Below, in pieces: positions 51,412 through 58,842 of a stretch of DNA of 64,000 nt (its first letter is position 1; the number at the start of each line of letters is the position of its first letter). The stretch is from a virus. Below the pieces are notes generated by a model. That model saw only the letters and a program-made list of their open reading frames with translations. It had not been told where the DNA came from and did not search any database. The stretch covers positions 25,433 to 89,432 of the IMG/VR virus record IMGVR_UViG_3300025009_000068; one strand, written 5' to 3'. The position numbers and the translations under genes are program-made.

Positions 51412-52554
51412 ATGGTTGATTTTGCAAAACTCAGAGAACAGCGTAAACATGGAAAGGAAAACATCATGTCCGACAAAGACCAGTCCCAAGTGCAGTCTCA
51501 GGCACAAGTCCCCGCCGTCCACTCCCACGCCGGCACCATAGCCATCCCGGAAAGCCTCCAGGGCTACACCGGATGGGAGGCCTTCGATTCATCCGATCTG
51601 GTAATCCCGCGATACCGGGTCATCCAGCCGACCAGCAAGACAGGCACGGAAGGAAACTTTCTTTGCAACCTTACCGGCGAAGAGGTGGAAACCCTGAACG
51701 TGGTGATCGTGAAGGCCGACAAAGGCCGTAGCTTCTGGTCGCAGCAGGACCGCTCCAAAAACTCCCCCGAAGTCAACGCCTACATACAGGACCTGATTTC
51801 CGAAACCGGCAAGAACAGTGAATGGCTCGCTTCCGGAGACGGCGGTGACTTGCTCTGTCGCTCGTACAACTACTGGGAGCCCGATCCGCGCCATCCGCTT
51901 CCTCCTTCAAAGGTCTGCGCCGTAATGGGGCCTGGGAATCGCCCCAAGCAGGTTTGTCCCTTCGGTGCCTGGGATGAGGACGGGAAAACCAAGCCTCCGT
52001 GCGGCATGTCCTACAATCTCCTCTGCATCGGGCTGGAAGACTCTATCCCATTTTGGTTGACGCTCCACGGCGTAAGCATCAAGCCCACCAAGGGTTTTAT
52101 TTCGGGAGTCATGCTCCGCCGCAAGCCCTTCTTCATGTTCCAGACCGAGATATCCCTGGAAAAAAGGCTCGAGCCTCAGAAGCACTATCGCGCGAAGTTC
52201 ACCATGCCGAAGCCGGTTGACGAGGTGCTGCTGAACGAGATCATCATCCCGACGGTCGAGTCCCTGAAGGATGCCAGCGTTCAGACTACGTTCGAGGCGG
52301 AAGAGGCTGCGGAAGCTACCGCGGCCAGGATGGGCGGGGAAGGTGGCGCTGGTGGAGGATATGGCGGAGCAGGCGAGGGTGCTGGCGGCACAGAAAGCAG
52401 GCCCGGAGAGCCCGAGTTTATGAAGCCTGCTGGAGGGGCCAGCGCGAGCCAAGTTAAGGATGCTGGCGCCAAGGATTCCAGCGCGGGCCAGGCCAAGAAG
52501 GGTGGGGCTGCTGGTGGAACCGGAAGCGGAGCGGGAGAGAAGTCACCGTTTTAG
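51412..52554 (+). CDS. Putative ssDNA-binding protein with Cys cluster
   Basis: 380 aa (ATG 51412 with GAAAGGA; 51466 is also possible). Core: DLVIPRYRVIQPTSKTGTEG (OB-like strand pattern), a zinc-like cluster (KVCAVMGPG...KQVCPFG...KPPCGMSYNLLC) and FWLTLHGVSIKPTKGFISGV. A long Gly/Ala/Glu-rich flexible tail ends G-E-K-S-P-F, loosely resembling the C-terminal tip of SSBs. Its place between exonuclease and RecD2 supports the call, which is inferred. Confidence 0.5.
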   Translation: MVDFAKLREQRKHGKENIMSDKDQSQVQSQAQVPAVHSHAGTIAIPESLQGYTGWEAFDSSDLVIPRYRVIQPTSKTGTEGNFLCNLTGEEVETLNVVIVKADKGRSFWSQQDRSKNSPEVNAYIQDLISETGKNSEWLASGDGGDLLCRSYNYWEPDPRHPLPPSKVCAVMGPGNRPKQVCPFGAWDEDGKTKPPCGMSYNLLCIGLEDSIPFWLTLHGVSIKPTKGFISGVMLRRKPFFMFQTEISLEKRLEPQKHYRAKFTMPKPVDEVLLNEIIIPTVESLKDASVQTTFEAEEAAEATAARMGGEGGAGGGYGGAGEGAGGTESRPGEPEFMKPAGGASASQVKDAGAKDSSAGQAKKGGAAGGTGSGAGEKSPF

Positions 52555-52572
52555 CGAAAAGTGTAATCACAA

Positions 52573-52612
52573 GCCTTGGGGGGAGGGTCCTCCAGATTCC
52601 ACCCTTCAAGGC
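52573..52612 (+). terminator. Hairpin after the putative SSB gene
   Basis: GCCTTGGGGGGAGGG (52573-52587) pairs with the arm ending ACCCTTCAAGGC (52601-52612). The right arm is a dispersed-motif copy. No T-run follows; partial termination or mRNA protection is likely. Confidence 0.5.
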
Positions 52613-52646
52613 AACCATGCTTTCCATTAAGAGTGGGGGTTTCGCT

Positions 52647-53084
52647 ATGGCTCAATATGAATTTCTGCTCCACGTTTGGGGTGAAGTAATGAATGAGGAC
52701 CTCATTGAAAGAGACTTGGGAATAAAAGGTCAGGACTTCTGGTTCTCTACCAAGCAAGAGCGCGAAGAATTCAAGCGAAGACTTTATGATTTTGCAAGGG
52801 AGCGTGGCGCAATCATTGCCTTTGCAGAACATGAAGGTTTGGACGTTCGCAAAAAGACTATAGCCAAAATAGTTTTCGAATATGAAGACAAGGAATACTG
52901 CCTGGATTATGATTTTGGTTATGGCTACCCACCTGATTCGGCCGAGTATCTGTTCACTGATGGAAACTATGAATGCGATTGTAACCGAAGCACATTTCTG
53001 CATAAGAAGTATCCTGATTTTCCAGAAATGGAAGAGTGCGGAGAGAGAATAAAAATGGTCAAATTTGAAGTGATTTTAGTTTAA
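52647..53084 (+). CDS. Unknown protein, AT-richer than neighbours
   Basis: 145 aa from the ATG at 52647 (an upstream ATG at 52617 lies inside the hairpin region). Domain rich in Tyr/Phe/Asp (IVFEYEDKEYCLDYDFGYGY, YLFTDGNYECDCNRSTFLHK). Cys pair CDC. Base composition is more AT than flanking genes, hinting at separate acquisition. No family is recognised. Confidence 0.55.
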   Translation: MAQYEFLLHVWGEVMNEDLIERDLGIKGQDFWFSTKQEREEFKRRLYDFARERGAIIAFAEHEGLDVRKKTIAKIVFEYEDKEYCLDYDFGYGYPPDSAEYLFTDGNYECDCNRSTFLHKKYPDFPEMEECGERIKMVKFEVILV

Positions 53085-53129
53085 CATTACTTCAATACCC
53101 AACATCCCAAAAAAGTAAGGAATCATATC

Positions 53130-53411
53130 ATGGGAGTAAGAGTGAAAGACAAGGAAACCGGAGAATGGCGTGAAGTAGAACTTGACAAACGTCCTTCATG
53201 GCGAAGCATGAGCATGAGCCGCGCAACAAGCGGAACCAATAGCGACGGCTCACCAAAACAGGGAACAATGTATTCTATGGCCGTGTGGGTGCCCATAGAC
53301 AGGCATGGCGAAGAAAGCGGCCTGGACCTCAAAATCCACCACGCCATGGTGAAAGCCATTGGTGAAGTCTTGGCCGATGCCGGGAAGATAGATCGGAACG
53401 ATATCGCATAG
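53130..53411 (+). CDS. Small early protein, unknown
   Basis: 93 aa; AAGGA before the ATG. KDKETGEWREVELDKRPSW, Ser/Met repeats and a helical end (IHHAMVKAIGEVLADAGKID). No family is recognised. It lies 13 bp ahead of recD2 and is probably co-transcribed. Confidence 0.5.
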   Translation: MGVRVKDKETGEWREVELDKRPSWRSMSMSRATSGTNSDGSPKQGTMYSMAVWVPIDRHGEESGLDLKIHHAMVKAIGEVLADAGKIDRNDIA

Positions 53412-53424
53412 CGAGGAGAGTGTC

Positions 53425-55701
53425 ATGTCTAAGCTGGCCAGGAAGACGCCATCACCTTGCAACGCATCTCAATCTTCCGCTCCCACCACCATCAACGCCG
53501 TAGAAACCATATCCGGGACCATAAAGGACATGAGCCGCCCCTTCACGGGAGGTTGGAGAATTATCCGGATCAGTGGCATTCCAGAAAAGGCTACCGGTGT
53601 TCTTCCGCTGGACTTCGAGGTCGGGGATTGCGTAACCCTGGAAGGGAAGTACGAAGAGACGGGGTACGGCCGGCAATTCAAATTCTCCAACGCCACCCGC
53701 GAGCTTCCCAGGGATACCATGGGAATCATCCACTACCTCGACCGCCTGCGCTGGGTCGGACCTACTCTTGCGCGTCGTCTCGTGGAGGCCTTCGGCCCAG
53801 CCCTCTTCGAAGTGATTGAGCACTCTCCCGGGAAGCTCTCCGAGGTCAATGGCATCACCCCGGCCCGAGCCCAGGAGATCCACGAGAAATACATCTCCAT
53901 CATGTCGGATCGCACGATTGACGTGTACTTCAGCACCCACGGGATAACGCCCTCCCTTCTGAACCGCCTCATGGACACTTACGGCACCAAGGAGAAAGCC
54001 AAGAAGCAGATCGAGGCCAACGTGTACCTTCTGGCCGACGATGTGTGGGGGATAGGCTTCAAGAAAGCCGACGCCATTGCCGTGTCCACCGGGATAAAAA
54101 AGGAAAGCAGGCGTCGTCTGACGGCCGGAATCAGGTATGTTCTGCAGGAAGCATCCGGTAGAGAAGGGCACACCTGTCTCCCCTTCGAGGAACTGGTCAA
54201 GCGCGCCGTGGAGATCCTCGAGGCCGGGAAGGAGAAGGTTGTTGAGGTGCTAAGCGAGATGATCGCCGCGGGGAAGCTGGTGGATTTTACGCCGGGGAGG
54301 GAAATGATGGGAATGGAGGCGCAGAAAAAGAGCGATGCCTTGAAGGAAGAAGCCCTTCCCTTCGAGGGTGATGCAGGCAAAGTCGATGCAACCACTCCCG
54401 CCCCCGTCACCTACATCTACACGGCAGAAATGTGGACCGCTGAAATCGACGTGGCACAGTCCCTCCTAAAGTTCGTCTCAACCCCCCATGCAGCCATGAT
54501 AAGCGAGCTCTCCTCGGATGAAATCAACTCCCTCGACCAAGACCAGCTTCGAGGCCTGGACCTCGCCATGACGTCAAAAATCATGGTTCTAGCGGGTGGG
54601 CCCGGAGTTGGCAAAACCCACTTGATCAACTTCATCATCCGAGCCATGGGTCGAGATTTGAATATTGCCCTGGCCGCCCCCACGGGAAAGGCGGCCAAAC
54701 GCATGTCCGAGGCAACCGGCGGTCGTGCGGCCATGACCATTCACCGCCTGCTCGCCTTTCATCCCGAGGTGGGATTCCGCCACAACCAGGACAACCCCCT
54801 CGACGTGGACGTGCTCGTGATCGATGAGACCTCCATGGTGGATGTGCAACTCATGGCGAGCCTGTTATCCGCGGTCAACCCGGAGAAGACGCAGCTTATC
54901 CTCGTTGGGGACCCGGCCCAGTTGCCGTCGGTGAGTGCCGGGAGGGTGTTGGGAGACATCATCGAATCGTGGATAATCCCCACAGTGCATCTCACCACCC
55001 TTCATCGCCAGGCCGCGAAGAGTTACATCAACCGGAACGCTCAGCGAATCAATCGCGGCGAGAAGGTTGAGCTCAAAAATGATGGCGACTCGGATTTCTT
55101 CTTTGTGACCGAGGAGGACAAGCACGGCATCGCCCCCATGATAGAGAAGGTGTGCGTGAAATTCTCCGCGCACTATGGGTTTGACCTGAAGGATATCCAG
55201 GTGTTGTGTCCCATGAAGAAGGGGCCGGCCGGGACGATAGAACTGAATAGGCGATTGAGGCCCGTGATCAACGTCGAAGGGGTGGCTATAGGCGGGACGC
55301 CTTTTTTGACAGGGGATAGGGTCATCCAGACGAGGAACGATTACAAGAAGATGGTGTTCAACGGGGACATGGGGATTGTGCTTGGAGGGGATGCGAGTGC
55401 CGTTGTGGTCATGATCGATGATCGGGAAGTCGAGTATGCTTCCAAGGATTTTGAGCAACTACAGATGGCTTATGCGCTTACTGTTCACCGATCACAAGGG
55501 AGTGAATTTCCCGTTGTTGTGATCCCGGTACACACCACAAATTATATTCAACTCCGGAGAAATCTCTTGTATACTGCCATCACTCGTGCTAAAAGGTATG
55601 TTGTCTTGGTAGGCCAACAAAAGGCAATAAACCTTTGCATAAGGACGACAGATGCAAGCAATAGATTTACAAATCTTGCAAGAAGGCTCAGAGGTCAATA
55701 A
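53425..55701 (+). CDS. recD2: RecD2-like superfamily 1B helicase
   Basis: 758 aa. An N-terminal OB-like region and helix-hairpin-helix repeats (LRWVGPTLARRLVEAFGPAL, SEVNGITPARAQEIHEKYIS) precede the motor: Walker A LAGGPGVGKTHLINFIIRAM (~residue 390), motif Ia APTGKAAKRM, Walker B DVLVIDETSMVDVQLM (~461), motif III LILVGDPAQLPSVSAGRV, and the UvrD_C_2 end AYALTVHRSQGSEFPVVVIP. Unwinds DNA 5'-3' in repair or replication. The last ~85 codons are visibly AT-richer and run into the homing endonuclease, which starts inside this gene. Confidence 0.85.
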   Translation: MSKLARKTPSPCNASQSSAPTTINAVETISGTIKDMSRPFTGGWRIIRISGIPEKATGVLPLDFEVGDCVTLEGKYEETGYGRQFKFSNATRELPRDTMGIIHYLDRLRWVGPTLARRLVEAFGPALFEVIEHSPGKLSEVNGITPARAQEIHEKYISIMSDRTIDVYFSTHGITPSLLNRLMDTYGTKEKAKKQIEANVYLLADDVWGIGFKKADAIAVSTGIKKESRRRLTAGIRYVLQEASGREGHTCLPFEELVKRAVEILEAGKEKVVEVLSEMIAAGKLVDFTPGREMMGMEAQKKSDALKEEALPFEGDAGKVDATTPAPVTYIYTAEMWTAEIDVAQSLLKFVSTPHAAMISELSSDEINSLDQDQLRGLDLAMTSKIMVLAGGPGVGKTHLINFIIRAMGRDLNIALAAPTGKAAKRMSEATGGRAAMTIHRLLAFHPEVGFRHNQDNPLDVDVLVIDETSMVDVQLMASLLSAVNPEKTQLILVGDPAQLPSVSAGRVLGDIIESWIIPTVHLTTLHRQAAKSYINRNAQRINRGEKVELKNDGDSDFFFVTEEDKHGIAPMIEKVCVKFSAHYGFDLKDIQVLCPMKKGPAGTIELNRRLRPVINVEGVAIGGTPFLTGDRVIQTRNDYKKMVFNGDMGIVLGGDASAVVVMIDDREVEYASKDFEQLQMAYALTVHRSQGSEFPVVVIPVHTTNYIQLRRNLLYTAITRAKRYVVLVGQQKAINLCIRTTDASNRFTNLARRLRGQ

Positions 55702-56413
55702 AGAGACCTGGATTCCAGTGTGGTGGTGCCAGGATTATGATGTATCGAATTTTGGAAGGGTGAGATCGAGAAAAAGGAAATTACCAATAATACTTTCTGC
55801 ATGTCCAAACCAGTGGGGCTATTTGCAAGTTGCCCTGTGTCAGAATGGCAAGGTAAAATGTTGCAGAATTCATGTTTTGGTTTTGGAAGCATTTGTATGC
55901 AAGCGACCCAGTGGCAAAAATGCTAATCATAAAGATGGAAATAAGAATAACAATTTTGATTTTAATCTTGAATGGGTAACTCATCAAGAAAATGTAATCC
56001 ATTCATATAAAACTGAGTTAAAGCATGGTCTGCGTGGAGAGAAAAGCGGAAGGAGTAAACTAAAAGATGGTGAAGTGTGGCTTATTAAGAAGCTATGGCT
56101 TTCTGGAATACCGTCAATACTAATAGGCAAGATGTTCAAAGTAACTCCTCATCATACGGCTAGAATAGGAAGAGATGAGTTGTGGGGAGACATTGACATA
56201 TCTTATGATGAAGTTTCGCCAGTTAAATACAAAACAGATGATTATGGAGAGCGTCACTTCAAGTCCAAATGGAAAGATGGTGAAGTTTGGCTCATAAAGA
56301 AACTGCTTAACGCCAATATTGATAGAAAGATTATACAAAAGATGTTTAATATGAAAAAATCCAATCTTTCTCACATAGCTGTTGGTATGACGTGGCGTCA
56401 TATTGAAGTGTGA
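55652..56413 (+). CDS. NUMOD4-HNH homing endonuclease
   Basis: 253 aa; AAGGA seven bases before the ATG at 55652, inside the recD2 end (50-bp overlap in another frame). NUMOD4: ETWIPVWWCQDYDVSNFGRV, then HNH: IHVLVLEAFVCKRPSGKNAN-HKDGNKNNN and NLEWVTHQENVIHS. The C-terminus has a duplicated DNA-binding module (LKDGEVWLIKKLWLSG and WKDGEVWLIKKLLNAN). Strongly AT-rich against the ~55% GC phage background, so it is a recent mobile insert. It is free-standing, not in an intron. Confidence 0.85.
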   Translation: MQAIDLQILQEGSEVNKETWIPVWWCQDYDVSNFGRVRSRKRKLPIILSACPNQWGYLQVALCQNGKVKCCRIHVLVLEAFVCKRPSGKNANHKDGNKNNNFDFNLEWVTHQENVIHSYKTELKHGLRGEKSGRSKLKDGEVWLIKKLWLSGIPSILIGKMFKVTPHHTARIGRDELWGDIDISYDEVSPVKYKTDDYGERHFKSKWKDGEVWLIKKLLNANIDRKIIQKMFNMKKSNLSHIAVGMTWRHIEV

Positions 56414-56459
56414 TGTTGGGCTCGGTGAGTAGACAACCCAGCGATTCGGGAAAGATCCA

Positions 56460-56708
56460 ATGGGCTGGAAGTTTGTGTGCCCCTCCTGTGGCTACGTTGC
56501 CAGCGTTAAGGATTGGAAGGATGCCGGGGCATCAGACCGGGAAGCGGCTTTCTCCTGTGTGGGACGAGCGATGAATTCTGATAAGCAGATTTTCGATAAA
56601 ACGGGCGGGCCATGCAATTACGCCGGCGGGGGGCTCTTTGGGCTCAACCCGGTCACGGTTGATTTTGACGGAAAGGCCATTAAGGTTTTCGCGTTTGCGG
56701 AAGCCTAA
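56460..56708 (+). CDS. Cassette 1: VVA0879-family-like protein, 5'-truncated
   Basis: 82 aa. WKFVCPSCGYVASVKDWKDA, FSCVGRAMN and GPCNYAGGGLFGLNPVTVDF match the VVA0879 family of small Cys-rich proteins. In-frame codons before the ATG still encode family-like T-T-Q-R-F-G-K-D-P but run into a stop, so the natural N-terminus is missing. The ribosome site is weak. The stop lies inside the attC1 R'' box, as usual for cassette genes. Confidence 0.65.
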   Translation: MGWKFVCPSCGYVASVKDWKDAGASDREAAFSCVGRAMNSDKQIFDKTGGPCNYAGGGLFGLNPVTVDFDGKAIKVFAFAEA

Positions 56709-56795
56709 CCCAGTAATGAACCAGACGGGTACCACGCCTTGGTTTTATGCAGTCGGCGGTGCTAGGGTGCCCGCTGGTTATCGCCAAAGTTAGGC
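56703..56795 (+). repeat. attC1 recombination site
   Basis: 93 bp from GCCTAAC (56703-56709) to GTTAGGC (56789-56795). Arms pair around AACCAG/CTGGTT and GGGTACC/GGGTGCCC. Crossover is expected at G|TTAGGC. Confidence 0.85.
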
Positions 56796-56813
56796 CGCGC
56801 GAGAGTAAAGTCA

Positions 56814-57665
56814 ATGCCAAGAGCACAGCAAATGTCGGTAGTACCATTGCAAAACGTGGTCGCTGAGTCCGTGGGTTTTATGCAGGCTCATGAACCATCT
56901 GAGGGGTATATGGTTTGCAATAGTTTCGGCAAAGACTCAGTTGTGCTCATGGAGTTGGTGAAAATGGCTGGAGTTAAATGCTTTCCGGTCCACAGCTTCA
57001 CCGGCATTGATCCACCTGAGGCGATCAAGTTCGGGCTCAAGACATACCCTGATACTCGTATTTACCGTCCCGTCATGTCTATGTGGGAAGGCATCAGAGC
57101 TAAGTTTCCTCCCGTTTTTAATAAGCGCTGGTGTTGCGACGTACTAAAGAAAGACCCAACGAAAGCTATCCCCTTGAAACACAAACTGGTTGGCATACGG
57201 GCCGAAGAGTCTCCAGGGAGGAAAGAGCGTGGGAGGATTTCAAGGTTTCGCGGCAAATGGCAGTATTCTCCCATTTTCGAGTGGCACGAATGGCACGTCT
57301 GGGAGTTCATCGAAGGTCTTGGCCTGCCATTTTGCGAACTGTATGACCAGGGCTTTGACCGGATCGGCTGAATGGTGTGCCCTTTAATCGTCTCGGTCGG
57401 GATGGGTAAGGTGAAGCAGCACAGGCAAAGGTGGCCCGGATGTTATCGGGTTTTTGAGCATGCGGTCACATGGTGGTTCTGGAACAAGGCTGGCGAAGAC
57501 AAGACTCGCTGGCCCACACCCAAAGCATACCTGGACGCATGGTACCGTGGATTCAAATCATCTAACAAGCGCATGCAGCCGGACACCGACCACGCGGGGG
57601 CAATTCAGTTGCGTCTCTTCGAGTCCTCGGCCCGCGTGATCGGTGCCGCTGATGCGCAGCGTTAG
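56814..57665 (+). CDS. Cassette 2: PAPS-reductase-family protein with in-frame UGA (likely selenocysteine)
   Basis: 283 aa if the UGA at 57369-57371 is read through (185 + 1 + 97). Adenylylsulfate/PAPS reductase superfamily features: P-loop-like YMVCNSFGKDSVVLMELVKM, then FTGIDPPEAIKF, FNKRWCCDVLKKDP and LVGIRAEESPGRK. The family continues G-F-D/K-R-I-G-C-x-x-C-P. Here it reads GFDRIG-[UGA]-MVCPL and then RWPGCYRVFEHAVTWW, so the UGA replaces the first Cys of CxxC. Elsewhere UGA is a normal stop. The frame stays open and family-like downstream. The last ~35 residues are encoded by attC2. Alternatives: nonsense mutation or base error. Confidence 0.75.
57369..57413 (+). promoter_or_regulatory. 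Candidate bacterial SECIS element
   Basis: Directly after the UGA: CCUU and AUC on the 5' side can pair with GAU and AAGG on the 3' side, enclosing CUCGGUCGG. The apical loop holds GGU with its two G residues 24-25 nt after the UGA, within the spacing typical of bacterial SECIS hairpins (E. coli fdhF also has GGU in the loop). Folding was done by eye, so this is suggestive only. Confidence 0.5.
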
Positions 57666-57667
57666 AC
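57560..57667 (+). repeat. attC2 recombination site
   Basis: 108 bp from ATCTAAC (57560-57566) to GTTAGAC (57661-57667). Strongly paired arms: GCGCATGCAGCCGGACACCGA against TCGGTGCCGCTGATGCGC, with extrahelical bases as in typical attC sites. Confidence 0.9.
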
Positions 57668-57682
57668 GGCGAGGAGGTGGTG

Positions 57683-57883
57683 ATGGTAACAGTGAGTTTC
57701 CCGGCGGGCGACAGAGGTATCTCGTGCTGCGCCTGCGGCGGAAAGGTTATCGTGACGCGCACCACATTGAGGTGCCGCAAGTGCGGAACAACCGCACCCA
57801 ACGCTTGGGTGCCAAAGGGGTCTAACCCAGCAATGAACCCGACGCCGGCCACGCGCGTGAGTCGTGCTACGGAAACCCGTTAA
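57683..57883 (+). CDS. Cassette 3: small zinc-ribbon protein
   Basis: 66 aa; GGAGG five bases before the ATG. CCACGGKV...CRKCGTT gives two CxxC pairs (zinc ribbon). The reading frame continues through the left half of attC3. A short cassette protein of unknown role, comparable to rubredoxin-like knuckles. Confidence 0.65.
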   Translation: MVTVSFPAGDRGISCCACGGKVIVTRTTLRCRKCGTTAPNAWVPKGSNPAMNPTPATRVSRATETR

Positions 57884-57912
57884 GGCCGGCGCGGGTTATC
57901 GCCACGTTAGGC
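57820..57912 (+). repeat. attC3 recombination site
   Basis: 93 bp from GTCTAAC (57820-57826) to GTTAGGC (57906-57912). Arms AACCCGACGCCGGCC and GGCCGGCGCGGGTT pair with one extrahelical base. R'' is the exact complement of the GTTAGAC that opens cassette 3. Confidence 0.9.
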
Positions 57913-57933
57913 CGCGAGGCCCGAGGAGACGGA

Positions 57934-58110
57934 ATGAAAATGAAAGCGTGGGGCTATGCCCATCTCTTGGTCGAGGCGGAATTCGAAGTAGATGAGACTG
58001 GATGCGAGCATACGGAGGCAATGAAAGCTTTGAACGAGGCGGCCAGGAAAGAATACGGCATATATCCGTCGCAATTCGAGTTTTCGGATGGGATTAATAT
58101 CACGGAGTAA
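57934..58110 (+). CDS. Cassette 4: 58-aa protein, unknown
   Basis: 58 aa; GAGGAG five bases before the ATG. Reads MKMKAWGYAHLLVEAEFEVD, then a helix (HTEAMKALNEAARKEYGIYP) and SQFEFSDGINITE. Compact alpha/beta cassette protein, no family recognised. Stop at 58108-58110, four bases before attC4. Confidence 0.7.
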   Translation: MKMKAWGYAHLLVEAEFEVDETGCEHTEAMKALNEAARKEYGIYPSQFEFSDGINITE

Positions 58111-58113
58111 ATG

Positions 58114-58206
58114 GCCTAACCCAGGGCTGGAGCCGAAGCGGGCCACGCGTGGTGCTACGGAAGTCCGTGGTACTACGGCCCGCTCGGCTCAGCCCCAATG
58201 TTATGC
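58114..58206 (+). repeat. attC4 recombination site
   Basis: 93 bp from GCCTAAC (58114-58120) to GTTATGC (58200-58206; one base off the GTTRRRY consensus). Arms GGGCTGGAGCCGAAGCGGGCC and GGCCCGCTCGGCTCAGCCC pair with two extrahelical bases. R'' complements the GTTAGGC opening cassette 4. Confidence 0.9.
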
Positions 58207-58223
58207 GGCGAAAGGGGGAGGTG

Positions 58224-58433
58224 ATGAAGTGTGGAGCTGTCAACGAGACGTTCCCGCACGTGGCCTGTGAGTTGGAGCCAGGGCACTCGGGGAGACACGG
58301 GGCTATTAGGCCCATGCGTGGCGGTGGTGAGGGGGTGTATTTATGGCATAACCCAGGGCTGCAGGCGACGGCGGAGGAAGCCCGAGACGTTGGTTCAGAG
58401 TCCTTGGCCGCCGCGCCTGAGCCCCAATGTTAG
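58224..58433 (+). CDS. Cassette 5: small Cys/His protein
   Basis: 69 aa; GGGGGAGG directly before the ATG. MKCGAVNETFPHVACELEPG followed by HSGRHGAIR gives a C...C...GH.G.H arrangement likely to hold zinc. The frame runs through attC5 to a TAG in its right end, so the last ~30 residues are attC-encoded. Role unknown. Confidence 0.6.
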   Translation: MKCGAVNETFPHVACELEPGHSGRHGAIRPMRGGGEGVYLWHNPGLQATAEEARDVGSESLAAAPEPQC

Positions 58434-58435
58434 GC
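58346..58435 (+). repeat. attC5 recombination site
   Basis: 90 bp from GCATAAC (58346-58352) to GTTAGGC (58429-58435). Arms GGGCTGCAGGCGACGGCGG and CCGCCGCGCCTGAGCCC pair with extrahelical bases. GCATAAC is the exact complement of attC4's unusual GTTATGC, showing that this cassette inserted as an intact circle. Confidence 0.9.
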
Positions 58436-58458
58436 CACTTGGGACAGGAGCTGGAAGA

Positions 58459-58842
58459 ATGACGAAAAATGAACGGGTGGATATGGTCAATCAGGCATTG
58501 GAGGCAATCGCTTCCAACGGCAGGCGGTTTTTTTATCATGAAAACCGAGTGTCCAAGATGGAGGTGGACGCTAGAGGGCGAGTCTGGTTTGTGGATTCGT
58601 ACTCACAACGGCGCATTTTCACGCATTGCCCATTCAGCCGATGGAGAGGATTCACAAATGGCGGCACACTCAAGGCTCTTGTTTGTCATTTTAGGGACTT
58701 CATCACAAAAGCAAAGCCGGTACCGGCCCATTGCTTTGGACCGTGGCCGGAATGGTATTGCGATGGGGATCTGTGGGGTTATGGTGAAGATATGGCGTTG
58801 GTTCGGAGTGCAGCCGTGAAGATTGGTATTGTGGCGTCGTGA
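58459..58842 (+). CDS. Cassette 6: 127-aa protein, unknown
   Basis: 127 aa; AGGAG eight bases before the ATG. NQALEAIASNGRRFFYHENR, then VSKMEVDARGRVWFVDSYSQ, FSRWRGFTNGGTLKALVCHF and FGPWPEWYCDGDLWGYGEDM. Looks like a single globular domain rich in Trp/Phe. Size and arrangement are typical of cassette hypotheticals. Last gene of the array. Confidence 0.7.
   Translation: MTKNERVDMVNQALEAIASNGRRFFYHENRVSKMEVDARGRVWFVDSYSQRRIFTHCPFSRWRGFTNGGTLKALVCHFRDFITKAKPVPAHCFGPWPEWYCDGDLWGYGEDMALVRSAAVKIGIVAS

Noticed and set aside
57372-57665. Independent 97-codon gene after the UGA
   Set aside because: It continues the PAPS-reductase family without a gap and has no ribosome site; better explained as the C-terminal part of the same protein.
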